Shown: in pieces, positions 9,926 to 19,714 of the stretch | Position numbering within the stretch: position 1 is the first letter of the stretch | Layout: each line of letters starts with the position of its first letter | The notes under the pieces: model-generated | Database searches by the model: none | Seen by the model: only the letters and a program-made list of their open reading frames with translations | What the model was told of the DNA's origin: nothing | Made by a program: the position numbers and the translations under genes | Source: Eurosta solidaginis | Taxonomy: Eukaryota > Arthropoda > Insecta > Diptera > Tephritidae | Assembly (NCBI RefSeq): GCF_040869045.1 | Contig: NC_090321.1 | Coordinates: 71,953,183-72,017,182 of the forward strand | Length of the DNA: 64,000 nucleotides | Reading direction: 5' to 3'

Positions 9926-10074
9926 GATCAAATCAGCACAACTGCTAAAAACGATCTAACTGGAAAAGATCCTGCCAGTTCAATTAAAAAAAAAAAAAAA
10001 AGTTGCTGATCAAGCAATAAAAAATGTTTCTAAGATCCAGCCAGTTATTAGAAATCCTGCAAATTTGGCAAGGA

Positions 10075-10285
10075 GCAAAGGATAAACAACACAGTTATTA
10101 ATCCTGCAAAAATTGGTAACACAGAAGGAGCAAAAGGAGCAAAGGGTAAACAACATAGTTATTAATCCTGCAAAAATTGGTAACACAGAAGGAGCAAAAG
10201 GAGCAAAGGGTAAACAACACAGTTATTAAAAATCCTGCAAAAATTGGTAACACAGAAGGAGCAAAAGGGAGCAAAGGAAATTATG
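10075..10285 (+). repeat. Leader tandem repeat, ~3 units of 62-66 bp
   Basis: Units of AATCCTGCAAAAATTGGTAA, CACAGAAGGAGCAAAAGGAG and GGTAAACAACAnAGTTATT repeat between the primer-binding site and the first ORF. Position suggests an untranslated leader or packaging region. Copy B has the same array at about 42570-42780. Confidence 0.85.
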
Positions 10286-10922
10286 ATCGACAACCTAATA
10301 AAATGCATTAACAATCAACGCGAGAAGTTTCGACAACAATATGCACATCTTTTAAAACGCATAAACCTGAGCAATCTGATACAACTAACAGCATAAACTG
10401 GAGAGCGGACATAAAACAATAAAATCAGCACTGGCAGCGTAGATATGAAACATTGATAACCAGCAAAATACTAAATGGCAGCAATTTAGACTAAAGTAGG
10501 TATACAATTTATAACGTTAAGTATATTTAAAATTTTAGAATCAATTGAGCGGCCTCACGGACGCTAAACCATTAGCAAAAACGAAAGTTTTTGCTTAGGA
10601 TTTTTTTTTTCTTTTAGTAGGAAATAAAACTAATTAAAAATTTTTTTTTGAACAAATTTCCTTTGAAATATTGAAAATCTGTACTATTTAACAAAAAAAA
10701 CAAAAAAAAAAATAAATATTATAAAGTATGTACAAACAATTTCTTTTAAACAAAAAATATAATATAAAAATTTACTCAGTTAAAATTTAAAAAATAAAAT
10801 TTTTTATAGAAAAAGAAAAGTAAATTGGAATATTTAGGACACTTCTAAAACCTCTAGAGAAATCCCATAGAACATTTTAATAAAATTTAAAAATTTAAAC
10901 TACTCTGTCCATTACTATTAAA

Positions 10923-11141
10923 ATGCAAAGAAACCCCTCAGATCTTCCTCTCTATTGGTGGGATGAAAATACCCGACACACTAGGGACCTACCCAAAGAA
11001 CTAGAAGTTTTAAAGAAATTGTGGAAGATAATAGGTATGGAAAGGGAACCCACAATTGAGGACATTATAAACCCAACTACCCGGGTGGAAGAAATAATGC
11101 GAATGATGAGGAAAGTGTTTCCCAACGATGCCAAATGCTAA
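10923..11141 (+). CDS. Small ORF of LTR element, unrecognised (72 aa)
   Basis: A 72-codon ORF in the leader side of the element, conserved in copy B with one residue change (Arg to Gln), suggesting it was coding in the ancestor. Charged, no membrane segment, no known motif; begins MQRNPSDLPLYWW. Small upstream ORFs are known in leaders of the 412/mdg1 group, which is a possible but unproven parallel. Confidence 0.5.
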   Translation: MQRNPSDLPLYWWDENTRHTRDLPKELEVLKKLWKIIGMEREPTIEDIINPTTRVEEIMRMMRKVFPNDAKC

Positions 11142-11396
11142 GTAGCATAAAAAAAAAAACAAAAAAAAAATCGTTTTCAACCTAAAAATTAGGAAAAAAG
11201 ATTGAAGCCCAATGTGGCGTAGAAAAAAAAAAATTTTTTACATTAAAATTAAACAAATTTTTCCAACAAAATTTTTCTTAAACTTTTATGCCAACTAAAT
11301 AAGGAAAAATAATAAATGGAATGCATAAAATAAAGAATACAATCAAAATTTTTTTTTTATTTATTTCAACTCATAAAAGCAGAGGAAAATTTCAAG

Positions 11397-11669
11397 ATGC
11401 CTTGGTGGACAAAAATAGCCCAAGTCATTATGGTAGCCATAGCTGGCTATGAAGTAGGAAAAGAAAGCTCTGAAACAAGAGATAACAAAATAGTCAAGTA
11501 CGAGTCATCAACTAGGGTAGATACAGAAAGTACTCCGAACATCCCGGATGTTTGGTTAGCAATTATAAGTTGTGTATTCATGCTATTGATCATCACAATA
11601 GCCATGATGCTCAAAAAATATATGAAGCACAAATTTAGGCAGGTAAAACCCGCCACAACTCGTATCTAA
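11397..11669 (+). CDS. Small membrane-anchored ORF of LTR element (90 aa)
   Basis: 90 codons starting MPWWTKIAQVIMVAIAGYEV: a short hydrophobic N-terminus (residues 6-18), a polar middle with many Glu/Ser/Thr, and a clear transmembrane segment around residues 52-70 (WLAIISCVFMLLIITIAMML) followed by a Lys/Arg-rich tail. Conserved in copy B (Ser to Gly in the membrane segment). It could be a remnant of a leader ORF or of an envelope-like gene; too short for either assignment. Confidence 0.55.
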   Translation: MPWWTKIAQVIMVAIAGYEVGKESSETRDNKIVKYESSTRVDTESTPNIPDVWLAIISCVFMLLIITIAMMLKKYMKHKFRQVKPATTRI

Positions 11670-11725
11670 ACCCATTACCAGTACCAAACCAAAACTGAGG
11701 AAGAGCGATAAATTCAAACCCAAAA

Positions 11726-12190
11726 ATGTCACAATCGACAGTAAAGGCAACCCTGCCTAAAGCGAACAGCAAATCAAAAAAAAAAAATTAGCATAATTCC
11801 TTTGATGGCTCCTGACAAAAATAGTCATGAAGCAATAGGAAATTTTAGGACAGTGGAAATAGGCAAAAACTAAGAAACTTTTAAAACCAGCCCATAACAA
11901 AAAAAAAATGATGAAGAATAGTCACAAAGAGAACCTATAAAAATATAAGTGAAGCGCTATACAAATTTCCAATAAGACATGTCGCGCTCATTTTCATCTT
12001 AGGATAGAAAAATGGTAGCGTAGGAAATACAAGAAACCTGATTGTAGATGATAAAATTGACTTAGGACAATTACTTATCAGGCTGTACACACGTTGTACA
12101 AATGCCGCCAATACAGGACTTGGTATTTATATGAAAAACACAGTTGTCCTCATGGACAAATTGGTGAAAAATGATTATTTACTCGAGTAG
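11726..12190 (+). pseudogene. gag-like remnant
   Basis: MSQSTVKATLPKANSK at 11726 reads like the start of a gag ORF and stops after ~20 codons. Further down, about 12020-12190 is open for ~54 codons (…LGQLLIRLYTRC…) ending at TAG. These are the only hints of structural protein; the rest of gag-pol is gone. Speculative. Confidence 0.3.
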
Positions 12191-13226
12191 GCAAATTTAA
12201 AATAACAAAAGTAGGTACCCAAATTCTCTAAGATCAAACAATTGCACAAACCCAAAAAGGTTGTGAAAGTGACAAATCCCGGTATAAAAATAATTCTTCA
12301 TAAAAGTCATGACGATTCTGTCTTGGTGGCCGCCGCAGAAATCGCATGACAAATAAGATCAAAGAAATAGCTGGAAAATATGAATCCATATAAAAAGAAC
12401 ATAAAAGATACGAACATTTTTTTGCACCCACTGTACCTTCCACTTATCCATTAATAGAACTACTATCAATACATAGCTACCCCGCTCTTCCATCAGCAAC
12501 CCCTCTATCATCTATGTAATTATTACATATTTTATTATGAATAAAAAAAATCAAAAAAAAAAAGGAGAAATCTTTTCCTTGAATAATATGCGGAATTAGT
12601 TTGATAAAATAAAATAAATACATTCATTTATTGCCTAGGTCTTATAAGGTCATATTTTTTTAAGAAAATAGCTCACTTTAACCCCAATAGATTAGAAAAT
12701 ATTAATAGCAAGGTTTCTTCTTCTTTAACTTTAGGTAGATAAATAATAAAAATTATTTCGATAGGAAAATGATTTGCATAAGTTAATAAGTAATAGTAGA
12801 ATAAATAATGGTAGAAACTATAAAAATAATTTAGAAACTAATAAATAAATATTCCAATTCACTTGATTTGTAAGAACATGACGATTTTTAAGAGAATCGA
12901 CGCTTTTAAGGACCGGCTGTACAAAACAATTGCATAAAATTTTATTATAAACAAAATAATTAAAATAAGTAAGATTTAAAAAATTTCTACATCTAAAAAT
13001 CTAGAATTTTGAAAAAATGGACTTATACAAAAAAAAAATATATATATACGTAAAAAGTAAACAATAATTATAACAATAAAAATAGCAAGGTCAACAGATC
13101 AAACGCAAAGCAAACAACCTCTTTCACTACAACAATAAAATATCAAAATCATTGAAAACATGACAAAGAGTCTCATACAATTGGTCACAAAACAATTGTA
13201 TAAAACTCTTTTTCTAAGGCGGATGG
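12191..13226. other. AT-rich non-coding interior of the LTR element
   Basis: No ORF of note, several A-runs and ATATAT runs. Ends with the polypurine-like AAGGCGGATGG before the 3' LTR. A short inverted CAATTGTATAAAA/TTTTATACAATTG-like pair occurs near 13170-13205. Confidence 0.6.
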
Positions 13227-13776
13227 TGTAGCATTATACGGCATACCCACTGTAAGGTACCATTATACCTCACAACGACTGTAACACACTTGCGGTATTA
13301 CGCTGTATAAATTCCAAATATATTTTAGTAATAATCATATTACAATATTTTTCCCAACATAAATTATTGAACTAACCCAGACGATATGGAATGCCAACCA
13401 TGAGACCTATATCCATTCACAGCTAATCAATTATACATATAAACATACAACCCATTGTAATTATAAATACTAACATACAAGCCTCTTTTGGAAAAATACC
13501 GAAACACTCAAACTGATCTGCTGACGCTGCTAAATGTACAAAACTACATGTATGGAGTTATGCATACAAAAATACATGTATACAAAGACCGTATACAAAC
13601 AGACATGTATGCATTCTCCATTCCCTATGTACTTATTTTTAGTTATTAGTATTTAGATATTTATTAATGTATAGGTTAAGCAAATTAGTATAAAAGACAA
13701 GAATTTATTCAATAAAGTGAAGATTTAAGTCGCAACCTTTAACTTGCAACGTCTTCTTATTCCATCAAACTTTTCA
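13227..13776 (+). repeat. 3' LTR (copy A)
   Basis: Same boundaries as the 5' LTR, with small differences such as ATGCCAACCATGAG versus ATGCCGAACATGAG. Followed by the ACAT target duplication. Confidence 0.93.
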
Positions 13777-14430
13777 ACATGCGTAAATATCAAAATCGTT
13801 TTGATTTTAGCACAGTTCTCTGCGCAAATAGCGCAACCAGTGCACACACCGGGCAAATCCTTGTGCAAATTGGTAATTGGCACAAGGATACTTGAGCCGT
13901 GTAATTGGCGTATTACAATATGTTCGTGTAGAAACGTGAGCTGATCCAATGCTGCATTACAGTGGAGTATAATGGTAAGTACTCCAGTGGGTCACATGAT
14001 CAACGATTTTTGCAGGGTATGTATAGAGAAATATTAGTTTCTTTATTCACGCAAATGCTAAATAACATAAAAATATTCGTAGTATAAAATATAAAAGTTG
14101 TATTGCCCCTCTTCATTTACTTTCATTGTAAATTAAATTCACTTCGATAATTCTTTCCGACACAATTCCTCTTTAGTACTTTGGCATATGATCCTCTGTG
14201 GGTGCTCCATGGAGTACTACAGTGAAAGTACTTTGGAAAGTACTCTCACGTATGTGCTCTATGGAATACTCACAAACAAAGCGAGAGTGGGATCAACTAC
14301 TCCTCTCCTAGGACATCGCAATGTTAAGGGGAATATTTTAAATAAGGTGCCACGATTTTCCAACTTTTTTTTCGAGGGCGTGGAGGGGGTCCTAAAAATC
14401 ACAAAATTATCATCCGTAACCCTAGGAAAC

Positions 14431-14795
14431 GGCGGCCACCGTGGTGTGATGGTAGCGTGCTCCGCCTATCACACCGTATGCCCTGGGTTCAACTCCCGGG
14501 CAAAGCAACATCAAAATTTTAGAAATAAGATTTTTCAATTAGAAGAAAATTTTTCTAAGCGGGGTCGCCCCTCGGCAGTGTCTGGCAAGCGCTCCGATTG
14601 TATTTCTGCCATGAAAAGCTCTCAGTGAAAACTCATCTGCCTTGCAGATGCCGTTCGGAGTCGGCATAAAACATGTAGGTCCCGTCCGGCCAATTTGTAG
14701 GGAAAAATCAAGAGGAGCACGACGCAAATTGGAAGAGAAGCTCGGCCTTAGATCTCTTCGGAGGTTATCGCGCCTTACATTTTTTTTTTTTTTTT
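14431..14795 (+). mobile_element. Young tRNA-derived SINE, present only in copy A (TSD AACCCTAGGAAAC)
   Basis: 365 bp with a tRNA-like head (A-box-like TGGTGTGATGGTAGC from 14442; B box GGTTCAACTCC at 14486-14496 inside CCCTGG/CCCGGG arms), a body with GTTCGGAGTCGGCATAAAAC and GGAGCACGACGCAAATTGG, and a T-rich tail. It is flanked by the exact 13-bp duplication AACCCTAGGAAAC (14418-14430, 14796-14808). Copy B has a single AACCCTAGGAAAC at the equivalent place (about 46904), the untouched empty site. The internal boxes would be transcribed by RNA polymerase III. Near identity to the SINEs at 24408-27371 implies recent activity. Confidence 0.95.
14442..14496 (+). promoter_or_regulatory. Internal pol III A and B boxes of the SINE
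   Basis: TGGTGTGATGG resembles the tRNA A box and GGTTCAACTCC differs slightly from the GGTTCGANTCC B-box consensus. Spacing of ~44 bp is tRNA-like. The same pair is present in the three SINEs at 24408-27371. Confidence 0.75.
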
Positions 14796-15252
14796 AACCC
14801 TAGGAAACTCTTAGTTTATGAAATATAAGCTTTTTAATTTCCAAATTTAGTAAAATTTCACCTTAAGTCCTGCACTTTAAATTCGGTTCGCACATGTCGA
14901 TAGCGGTATCAAAAGACGCGTATTTGCGTCAAGATTCAGAATCTGCGGATTCCGGTCGATACTATTGTCGCTTTTTTCGTTGTTGCAATTAAACAAACGA
15001 AAACAAATTTGTTGCCAGCTCCACAACAATATCTTTTTATCTTGGTAGAACATTATGAGGTGGTGCACGTCGACATAAATGCAAACAAACATACACTATC
15101 ACAAATCACAGACATAAGATTGTGCATTGCGCATGTAAACAAAAGATCAGCTGTTTTTGATGACGTAGAAACTAATTTTCATTTAGCCGCGCTTTGATAT
15201 ACGTGTATTTGGCGTTATTTGTGAGAGTTTTAATTAAATAAATCTATTAGTA

Positions 15253-15435
15253 ATGCTTTGTTCTGTGTTTGGGTGTAAAAACAACAACAGGAAAACCAGT
15301 GAAAACAAATGGAGATTTTCCCATTTTCCAAAGGATGCAGTAATGGCTAAGAAATGGCTTCATTTTTGCCGCCGAAAGGACGTAGTGAATCTCAAAACAG
15401 CATGCATATGTGAAGTGCATTTCACTCCACCCACC
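15253..15435 (+). CDS. THAP-domain ORF (N-terminal part only), copy A
   Basis: The open frame runs to 15483 (76 aa). The first ~59 residues form a THAP zinc-binding domain: Cys3, Cys8, then Cys53 and His56 in CEVHF, with FPKD near 25-28, Trp35 and FTP at 57-59. THAP domains bind the transposon ends in P-element transposases. From 15436 the frame enters a 91-bp tandem repeat and ends. The rest of a transposase is absent. Preceded by AAATAAATCTATTAGTA just inside the TIR, where a promoter would lie. Fully conserved in copy B. Could alternatively be a domesticated THAP fragment. Confidence 0.75.
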
Positions 15436-15640
15436 ATTAGGTGGTCTTGCAAGCTCCATATGATGTTCAAGCTCGTTGTCTGATATGCATACATCATTAT
15501 CTTATCAGCATCCTGTCGCCCTTTACATTAGGTGGTCTTGCAAGCTCCAAGGGCTGTTCAAGCTCGTTGTCTGATATGCATACATCATTATCTTATCAGC
15601 ATCCTGTCGCCCTTTACATTAGGTGGTCTTGCAAGCTACA
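15436..15640 (+). repeat. 91-bp tandem repeat, ~2.2 units
   Basis: ATTAGGTGGTCTTGCAAGCT starts at 15436, 15527 and 15618, an exact 91-bp period; units contain TGTTCAAGCTCGTTGTCTG and CATCCTGTCGCCCTTTAC. The units differ mainly at CATATGATG versus CAAGGGCTG. It interrupts the THAP frame. Confidence 0.93.
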
Positions 15641-15676
15641 AATATCTTTTTGAAAACATATACATAAGTAATTTAA

Positions 15677-15977
15677 GGTTGTTGTTGTTGTAGTAGTGCT
15701 TTGCCCCACCTAATAGTTGCGACCGATCACAAATTGTCATAGATAGCCTCCAACGGGAGTCAAAGGAAACTTGCTGTTTCAACAGGGGTGGACCATAATG
15801 AAAGGGGTGTTAGAGGCGTTGGTTCTACATTACAATTAAAGATATGGTCGGTGTCATGTGGGGACACATTGCAAGCGGGGCATACATTTTGTATGTCGGG
15901 GTTGATTCTGGATAGGTAAGAGTTTAACCTGTTACAGTATCCAGAACGAAGTTCAGCTAGAGTGACTCGCGTTTAGT
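15677..15977 (-). pseudogene. Jockey-type LINE 3' end
   Basis: On the minus strand: LRSGYCNRLNSYLSRI then NVCPACNVSPHDTDHIFNC, PTPLTPLSLW and PVETASFL, the conserved C-terminal zinc-knuckle-like region of jockey-type ORF2 proteins. It ends in ACTACTACAACAACAACAAC, the CAA tail. Only the terminal ~300 bp is present, as in strongly 5'-truncated LINEs. Its tail matches that of the short retroposons nearby. Confidence 0.85.
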
Positions 15978-16156
15978 AATTTAAGGTCGAGCTGAAGGTT
16001 CGAAGGGAAAGTTCTGGTAAAACTCTCCTAACATTCAGGGAGGGAAACACAGGGTGAAGTTAACAGTTTAAGATCAAAAGTCGTTATGTGTTATGGAAAT
16101 GTTTTTTTTTTATTTCTATAGCAACACAACATAAATTTGAATGCAGGCTTAAAATC

Positions 16157-16259
16157 ATGAAGTATTTTGTTCTACTAGTGGTTCTATCATACCTCATTTA
16201 ACGTAAACTGTGAATCAAAAACTCCTCACGGAAGGATGTGTTTGGATGATCCAGCTTGA
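16157..16259 (+). pseudogene. Possible small secreted-peptide remnant
   Basis: ATG at 16157 opens MKYFVLLVVLSYLI, a convincing signal-peptide core, then TAA. Shifting one base after that point gives ESKTPHGRMCLDDPA and a stop at 16257. Preceded by a T-run and TTTCTATAG that could be a splice acceptor. Copy B (48265-48367) has the same shift with two substitutions. It may be the first coding exon of a secreted peptide gene broken by a frameshift, or chance. Not identified. Confidence 0.3.
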
Positions 16260-16261
16260 AA

Positions 16262-16775
16262 TCAATCCCGAGATAGTCGGGCTAGTATCTTAATGGTAAT
16301 ATTTTGTTGAACGTACGTATATATATTCGGCAAGGGATTAACAACACAGACCCCGGTGGGTTAGGGGGTCAGAATATACCCGGGGTGGGTATGCCTGTCG
16401 TAAGAGGCGACTAAAATAACAGATTCAAGGGGTTGTGTAGCGCAACCCTTTCAGGTTACCAGCGCATAATATAGCTTCTCCAAACCCAATTGTCAACCCC
16501 ACCTATCCGTGGCGAATCCTGATTCATTAACAGCCGAGGCTCTGGCCACCCCGAACTCCTCATGGATTTAGGGGGTGGGAGGGCGGTATGGCCAAGAAGG
16601 TTGCATGTGGTCATAACAAATCGTTCCCGAGATGGTCGGGCTTGGTATCGGAACGTACCGGATTTGCATCCGGCAAAGGACCATCAACATCGATAACACG
16701 CCCCAAGGTTTTGGGGAGTGTCCTTATCGCTACAAGAACAACAACAACATTAATAACACTGGGATTGAAAGAGTT
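16262..16775 (+). mobile_element. CAA-tailed short retroposon copies (one partial, one near-complete)
   Basis: A degraded 3' piece (16262-16350: CCCGAGATAGTCGGGCTAGT, ATTCGGCAAGGGATTAACAA) is followed by a fuller copy (about 16360-16775) with GGTCAGAATATACCC, GTAAGAGGCGACTAAAATAA, GTGTAGCGCAACCC, CCGTGGCGAATCCTG, GATGGTCGGGCTTGG, CCGGATTTGCATCCGGCAAA and an AACAACAACAAC tail. Same family as 3095-3481. Minor differences from copy B (48370-48882). The 77-81 codon ORFs here are incidental. Confidence 0.8.
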
Positions 16776-16945
16776 GTTTATAAAGGGTCGCACATTTGAC
16801 CTACCACAGCAAAGACAATGAAATATCTGTTTACATATTGCCGAATCTGATCGCATTGCTCATGAAAATGTCCCTTTTCAAAACCACGCTAAAATCCATG
16901 TAGTATATATGCATTAAATTTTAAGTACTATGTAGTTTCACTTAC

Positions 16946-18131
16946 GGCATTTGCTGCACAGAAACTTCAGTTGGTTATGACGCCTCAAGTGCACATGATA
17001 AAATGATTTTAGTAAAGCGCGTCCACAGAGATTACAATCCATATAATCATCCTTTTGGTGAACTTGCCGTCTATGTAAACGTAAAGCATTTTTCGTAACA
17101 AATCTATTTTCACAAATTTCACAGGGGAAATTTAGATTTTAATCTCCTAAAAAATGGAACAATTTAACAAAACTTTTGGTATATAGCGTAGAACTCCGTA
17201 AATACCTACAATGATCTAATTCATAGTGATGTAACAAGTCCCTCTGAAACTCGAATATAGATGTACAAAACTCGCATTTAAAATCAAAACAAGTTTTACG
17301 TGTACCACCAATACTTGGATCATCTGGTAAATTATCATCATAGCCAGCAACTCCTTTTGTTAGCCCATTCTCATCATTTGCAATACTATGCTCTTGCTCA
17401 ATACAAACGATGCCGCCTACACTTTCACTAAGGTGTAACTGGTTTTGACTAGTATATTGGCCGGTTTTATGTGGGTTGAGGCTTTCTACCACTAATTTAG
17501 TTAGCTTTTCATTTGCGATTTCTAAATCATAATTATCGGTATCACTTATGTCAACGGGATCATCAACAATGTTTGCGTTTGATTCTTCGTATTCGAACTT
17601 CTTAAATTATATTCAGTTACATTTCCATTTTAATACACATATCCCTATATTTACCTTGCTAATGAACTTCACTTCTGCGTCCTCGTTCCCGTCCTCTTTT
17701 ACGGCTATCGAACATCCTGAATCTTTAAAATAGTTTTGATGAATTTGCGTATGCATATTTTTTGATTCCGCGTTTAGCTCCTCCGCTGCGGTATCAAGTT
17801 GTGCGATTTTATAATTTCCCATTAATATTTGATTATTCAATTCAGCTCGGTTTATGAATTGATGTGATTGCTTTAGATCTTGATAACAGCGACCGCACAA
17901 ATAGTGACATGGTGGATATCCTTCGACATCGAAATCATCAGGTTTAATTTGTATTTGTGCATATTTATTGAAAGGCTCTATTATAGTGGAAGTAACATCA
18001 CTTTGAGAAAGTGTAAATGACTCCATCAGATCTATATAGTCATTATATTCATCCTGACTAGCAACGGATAGACACGAGCGACAGCAGCGCATATATTCCA
18101 ATGAAACTTCCGTTCTTTGAGAGGAATCCAT
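16946..18131 (-). pseudogene. ZAD / C2H2 zinc-finger gene fragment, copy A (premature stop)
   Basis: Minus-strand gene piece. Exon 1 (18131-17655) begins MDSSQRTEV and encodes an insect-type ZAD domain: CCRSCL near residues 16-21 and YLCGRCYQDL near 78-87 supply the four zinc cysteines, followed by an acidic linker. A 54-bp intron (17654-17601, GTAAAT...AAG) joins in frame to exon 2 (17600-16946) with C2H2 fingers (FKCEFC…HHYELDHC, FPCEIC…LRLHRRQVH, DCNLC…VHLRRH). Exon 2 ends at a good donor (GTAAGT), but no following exon is present. A TAA at 17139-17141 (AAA in copy B) cuts the reading before the second finger. ZAD proteins are insect transcription factors. The retained intron argues for genomic DNA capture, not retroposition. 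Confidence 0.85.
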
Positions 18132-18164
18132 ATTTGATTTAAAAGCAAAGATATTTTCACTTCA

Positions 18165-18570
<406 letters not shown>

Positions 18571-18953
18571 GTTTAGATATGTTAAATTATAGTTGACCGC
18601 TAAGAACGATACATTTCTCTGATACATTTACGGTTAAAAACATTTTAGATAAACAATTAATTAAAATAGAAAAAATTTACACAAAAACATGCTCTTTTAT
18701 TTTGCAATAAAAACAGCATATTCGCTCAAGTCAAATGTGACGTAGATGCGCAGAACGAGGCAATTTTGAACTCGTCAATGCGCAATCTGGGTAGGTTATT
18801 TGTCATACACTATCAATGTATTTTGTTTTTGTAGTTCTCTGAATAATTTGAAATTAATGGCGCATATTCATAGTCGAAATAAAATAGTTATTAAATTTAG
18901 TTGCAACTTTTTTGACAGATAGCTCATAGAAAATTCTGTCAAAAAGCTGCAAC
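18571..18953. other. Unclassified AT-rich spacer with a hairpin
   Basis: No gene. The end holds an inverted pair, GTTGCAACTTTTTTGACAG (about 18899) with CTGTCAAAAAGCTGCAAC (18936-18953), directly next to the Harbinger MITE. Confidence 0.6.
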
Positions 18954-19459
18954 GCTACGCGACACATAGCAGCAGCGGCACCTCATAGAGCGACATATTT
19001 TGGCAATTCACATTAAGCGGCAATCGAGCGACACATTGCGGCAAAAGTTTGTGTTAATTTTTGTTTGCAAAATGGACGACACAGTTTTTGAAGCTGTAAT
19101 TATTTCATTTTTGTGCGAAGAAGAGGAAAGGAAAAGAAAAAGGTCGTGGATATGGGTCCAAGACATCTCATCCTCAAGATATGAGGAAGGAGAGTTCCAC
19201 ACTCTTTTGCCCAGATTGAAAAAAGATGGTGCAAAATTCTTTGCATGTATACTTATGAGGCAATTCACACCTAGCGGCAGCAGCACTGCGCGACACTTCC
19301 CAACGCGGATTTTATGCCTAGTTGATCAAATCTGCCGCGCTGTGCCGGGTCGCGCAGTGCTGCTGACGCTAGGTGTGAATTGCCTCATAAGAATACATGC
19401 AAAGAATATTTTGTAGTGCAGTGCAGTGCTGCGTAGTGCAGCCTAATGTGGCCTTACCT
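18954..19459 (+). mobile_element. Harbinger MITE with transposase N-terminal scrap (copy A, left end lost)
   Basis: Copy B shows the complete element (51068-51589, TSD TAA). In A, ~20 bp including the left terminus are deleted. Inside is an open stretch from 19071 (MDDTVFEAVIISFLCEEEE) whose SWIWVQDI and EGEFHTLLPRL segments resemble the N-terminus of HARBI1-like transposases. Near the right end there is a ~39-bp inverted pair (19256-19294 and 19350-19388: TGAGGCAATTCACACCTAGC and complement). Ends AGCCTAATGTGGCCTTACCT. Confidence 0.8.
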
Positions 19460-19714
19460 TAATTTTAAAACCTATTTTATTTTGACTATGGCTCCTATTA
19501 TGACCATCTTTCGATCTTCGACTGTGGTCGAAAGAGCTGATCGAATGAATTTTCATTCGGTATTATGACGCACGTTCGATGAAGGCAAGCATTATTGTGA
19601 ATTTCGATAAATTCAAAAGTTCACAATAGCACATTTCCTTCAGCTTTCAAATAAAATAAAATAAATAGACAAAAGCAGAACTAGTTATTAAATGCAAATA
19701 TTGAAAATAAAAGT

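Larger units (their letters stand above)
9357..13776 (+). mobile_element. Internally deleted LTR retrotransposon, copy A (TSD ACAT)
   Basis: Two ~550-bp LTRs (9357-9906, 13227-13776) starting TGTAGCATTATACGGC and ending CAAACTTTTCA, flanked by the 4-bp duplication ACAT (9353-9356, 13777-13780). Inside are a primer-binding-site candidate straight after the 5' LTR, a tandem-repeat leader, two small ORFs, a short gag-like start and AT-rich debris. A purine-rich run ending AAGGCGGATGG abuts the 3' LTR. No protease, RT or integrase is present in the 3.3-kb interior, so it is non-autonomous. The LTRs differ at only a few sites, so insertion is recent but precedes the A/B duplication. Confidence 0.95.
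8585..14340. repeat. Inverted flanks around the LTR element
   Basis: TTAACATTGCGATGTCCTAG at about 8671 is the reverse complement of CTAGGACATCGCAATGTTAA at about 14311. Both flanks also carry GGAGTACT and CTCCATGGAGTACT motifs (8600-8770; 13960-14300). Apart from the LTR retrotransposon (9357-13776), the remaining ~1.3 kb may be one older foldback-type element into which it inserted. No coding sequence is recognised in 13781-14330. Confidence 0.55.
14334..15090 (+). repeat. Left TIR of THAP element (copy A), carrying a SINE
   Basis: Without the SINE (14431-14808) this is ~380 bp or more matching the reverse complement of 21910-22365, e.g. TTTATGAAATATAAGC, TAAAATTTCA, CTTAAGTCCTGCACTT, CGATACTATTGTCGCTTTT and AACAATATCTTTTTATCTTG. 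A ~50-bp block present at the right end (GCATTCGGATTCTG context) is partly missing here. Confidence 0.85.

Noticed and set aside
14431..14506. A tRNA gene
   Set aside because: The A and B boxes and T-arm are tRNA-like, but the element continues into a SINE body with a T-rich tail and target duplications, and occurs four times. It is a SINE head.
14539..14727. Recurrent 62-codon ORF in the SINEs (also 24516, 25818, 27120)
   Set aside because: It recurs only because the SINE recurs; the body is non-coding and the frame has no family resemblance.
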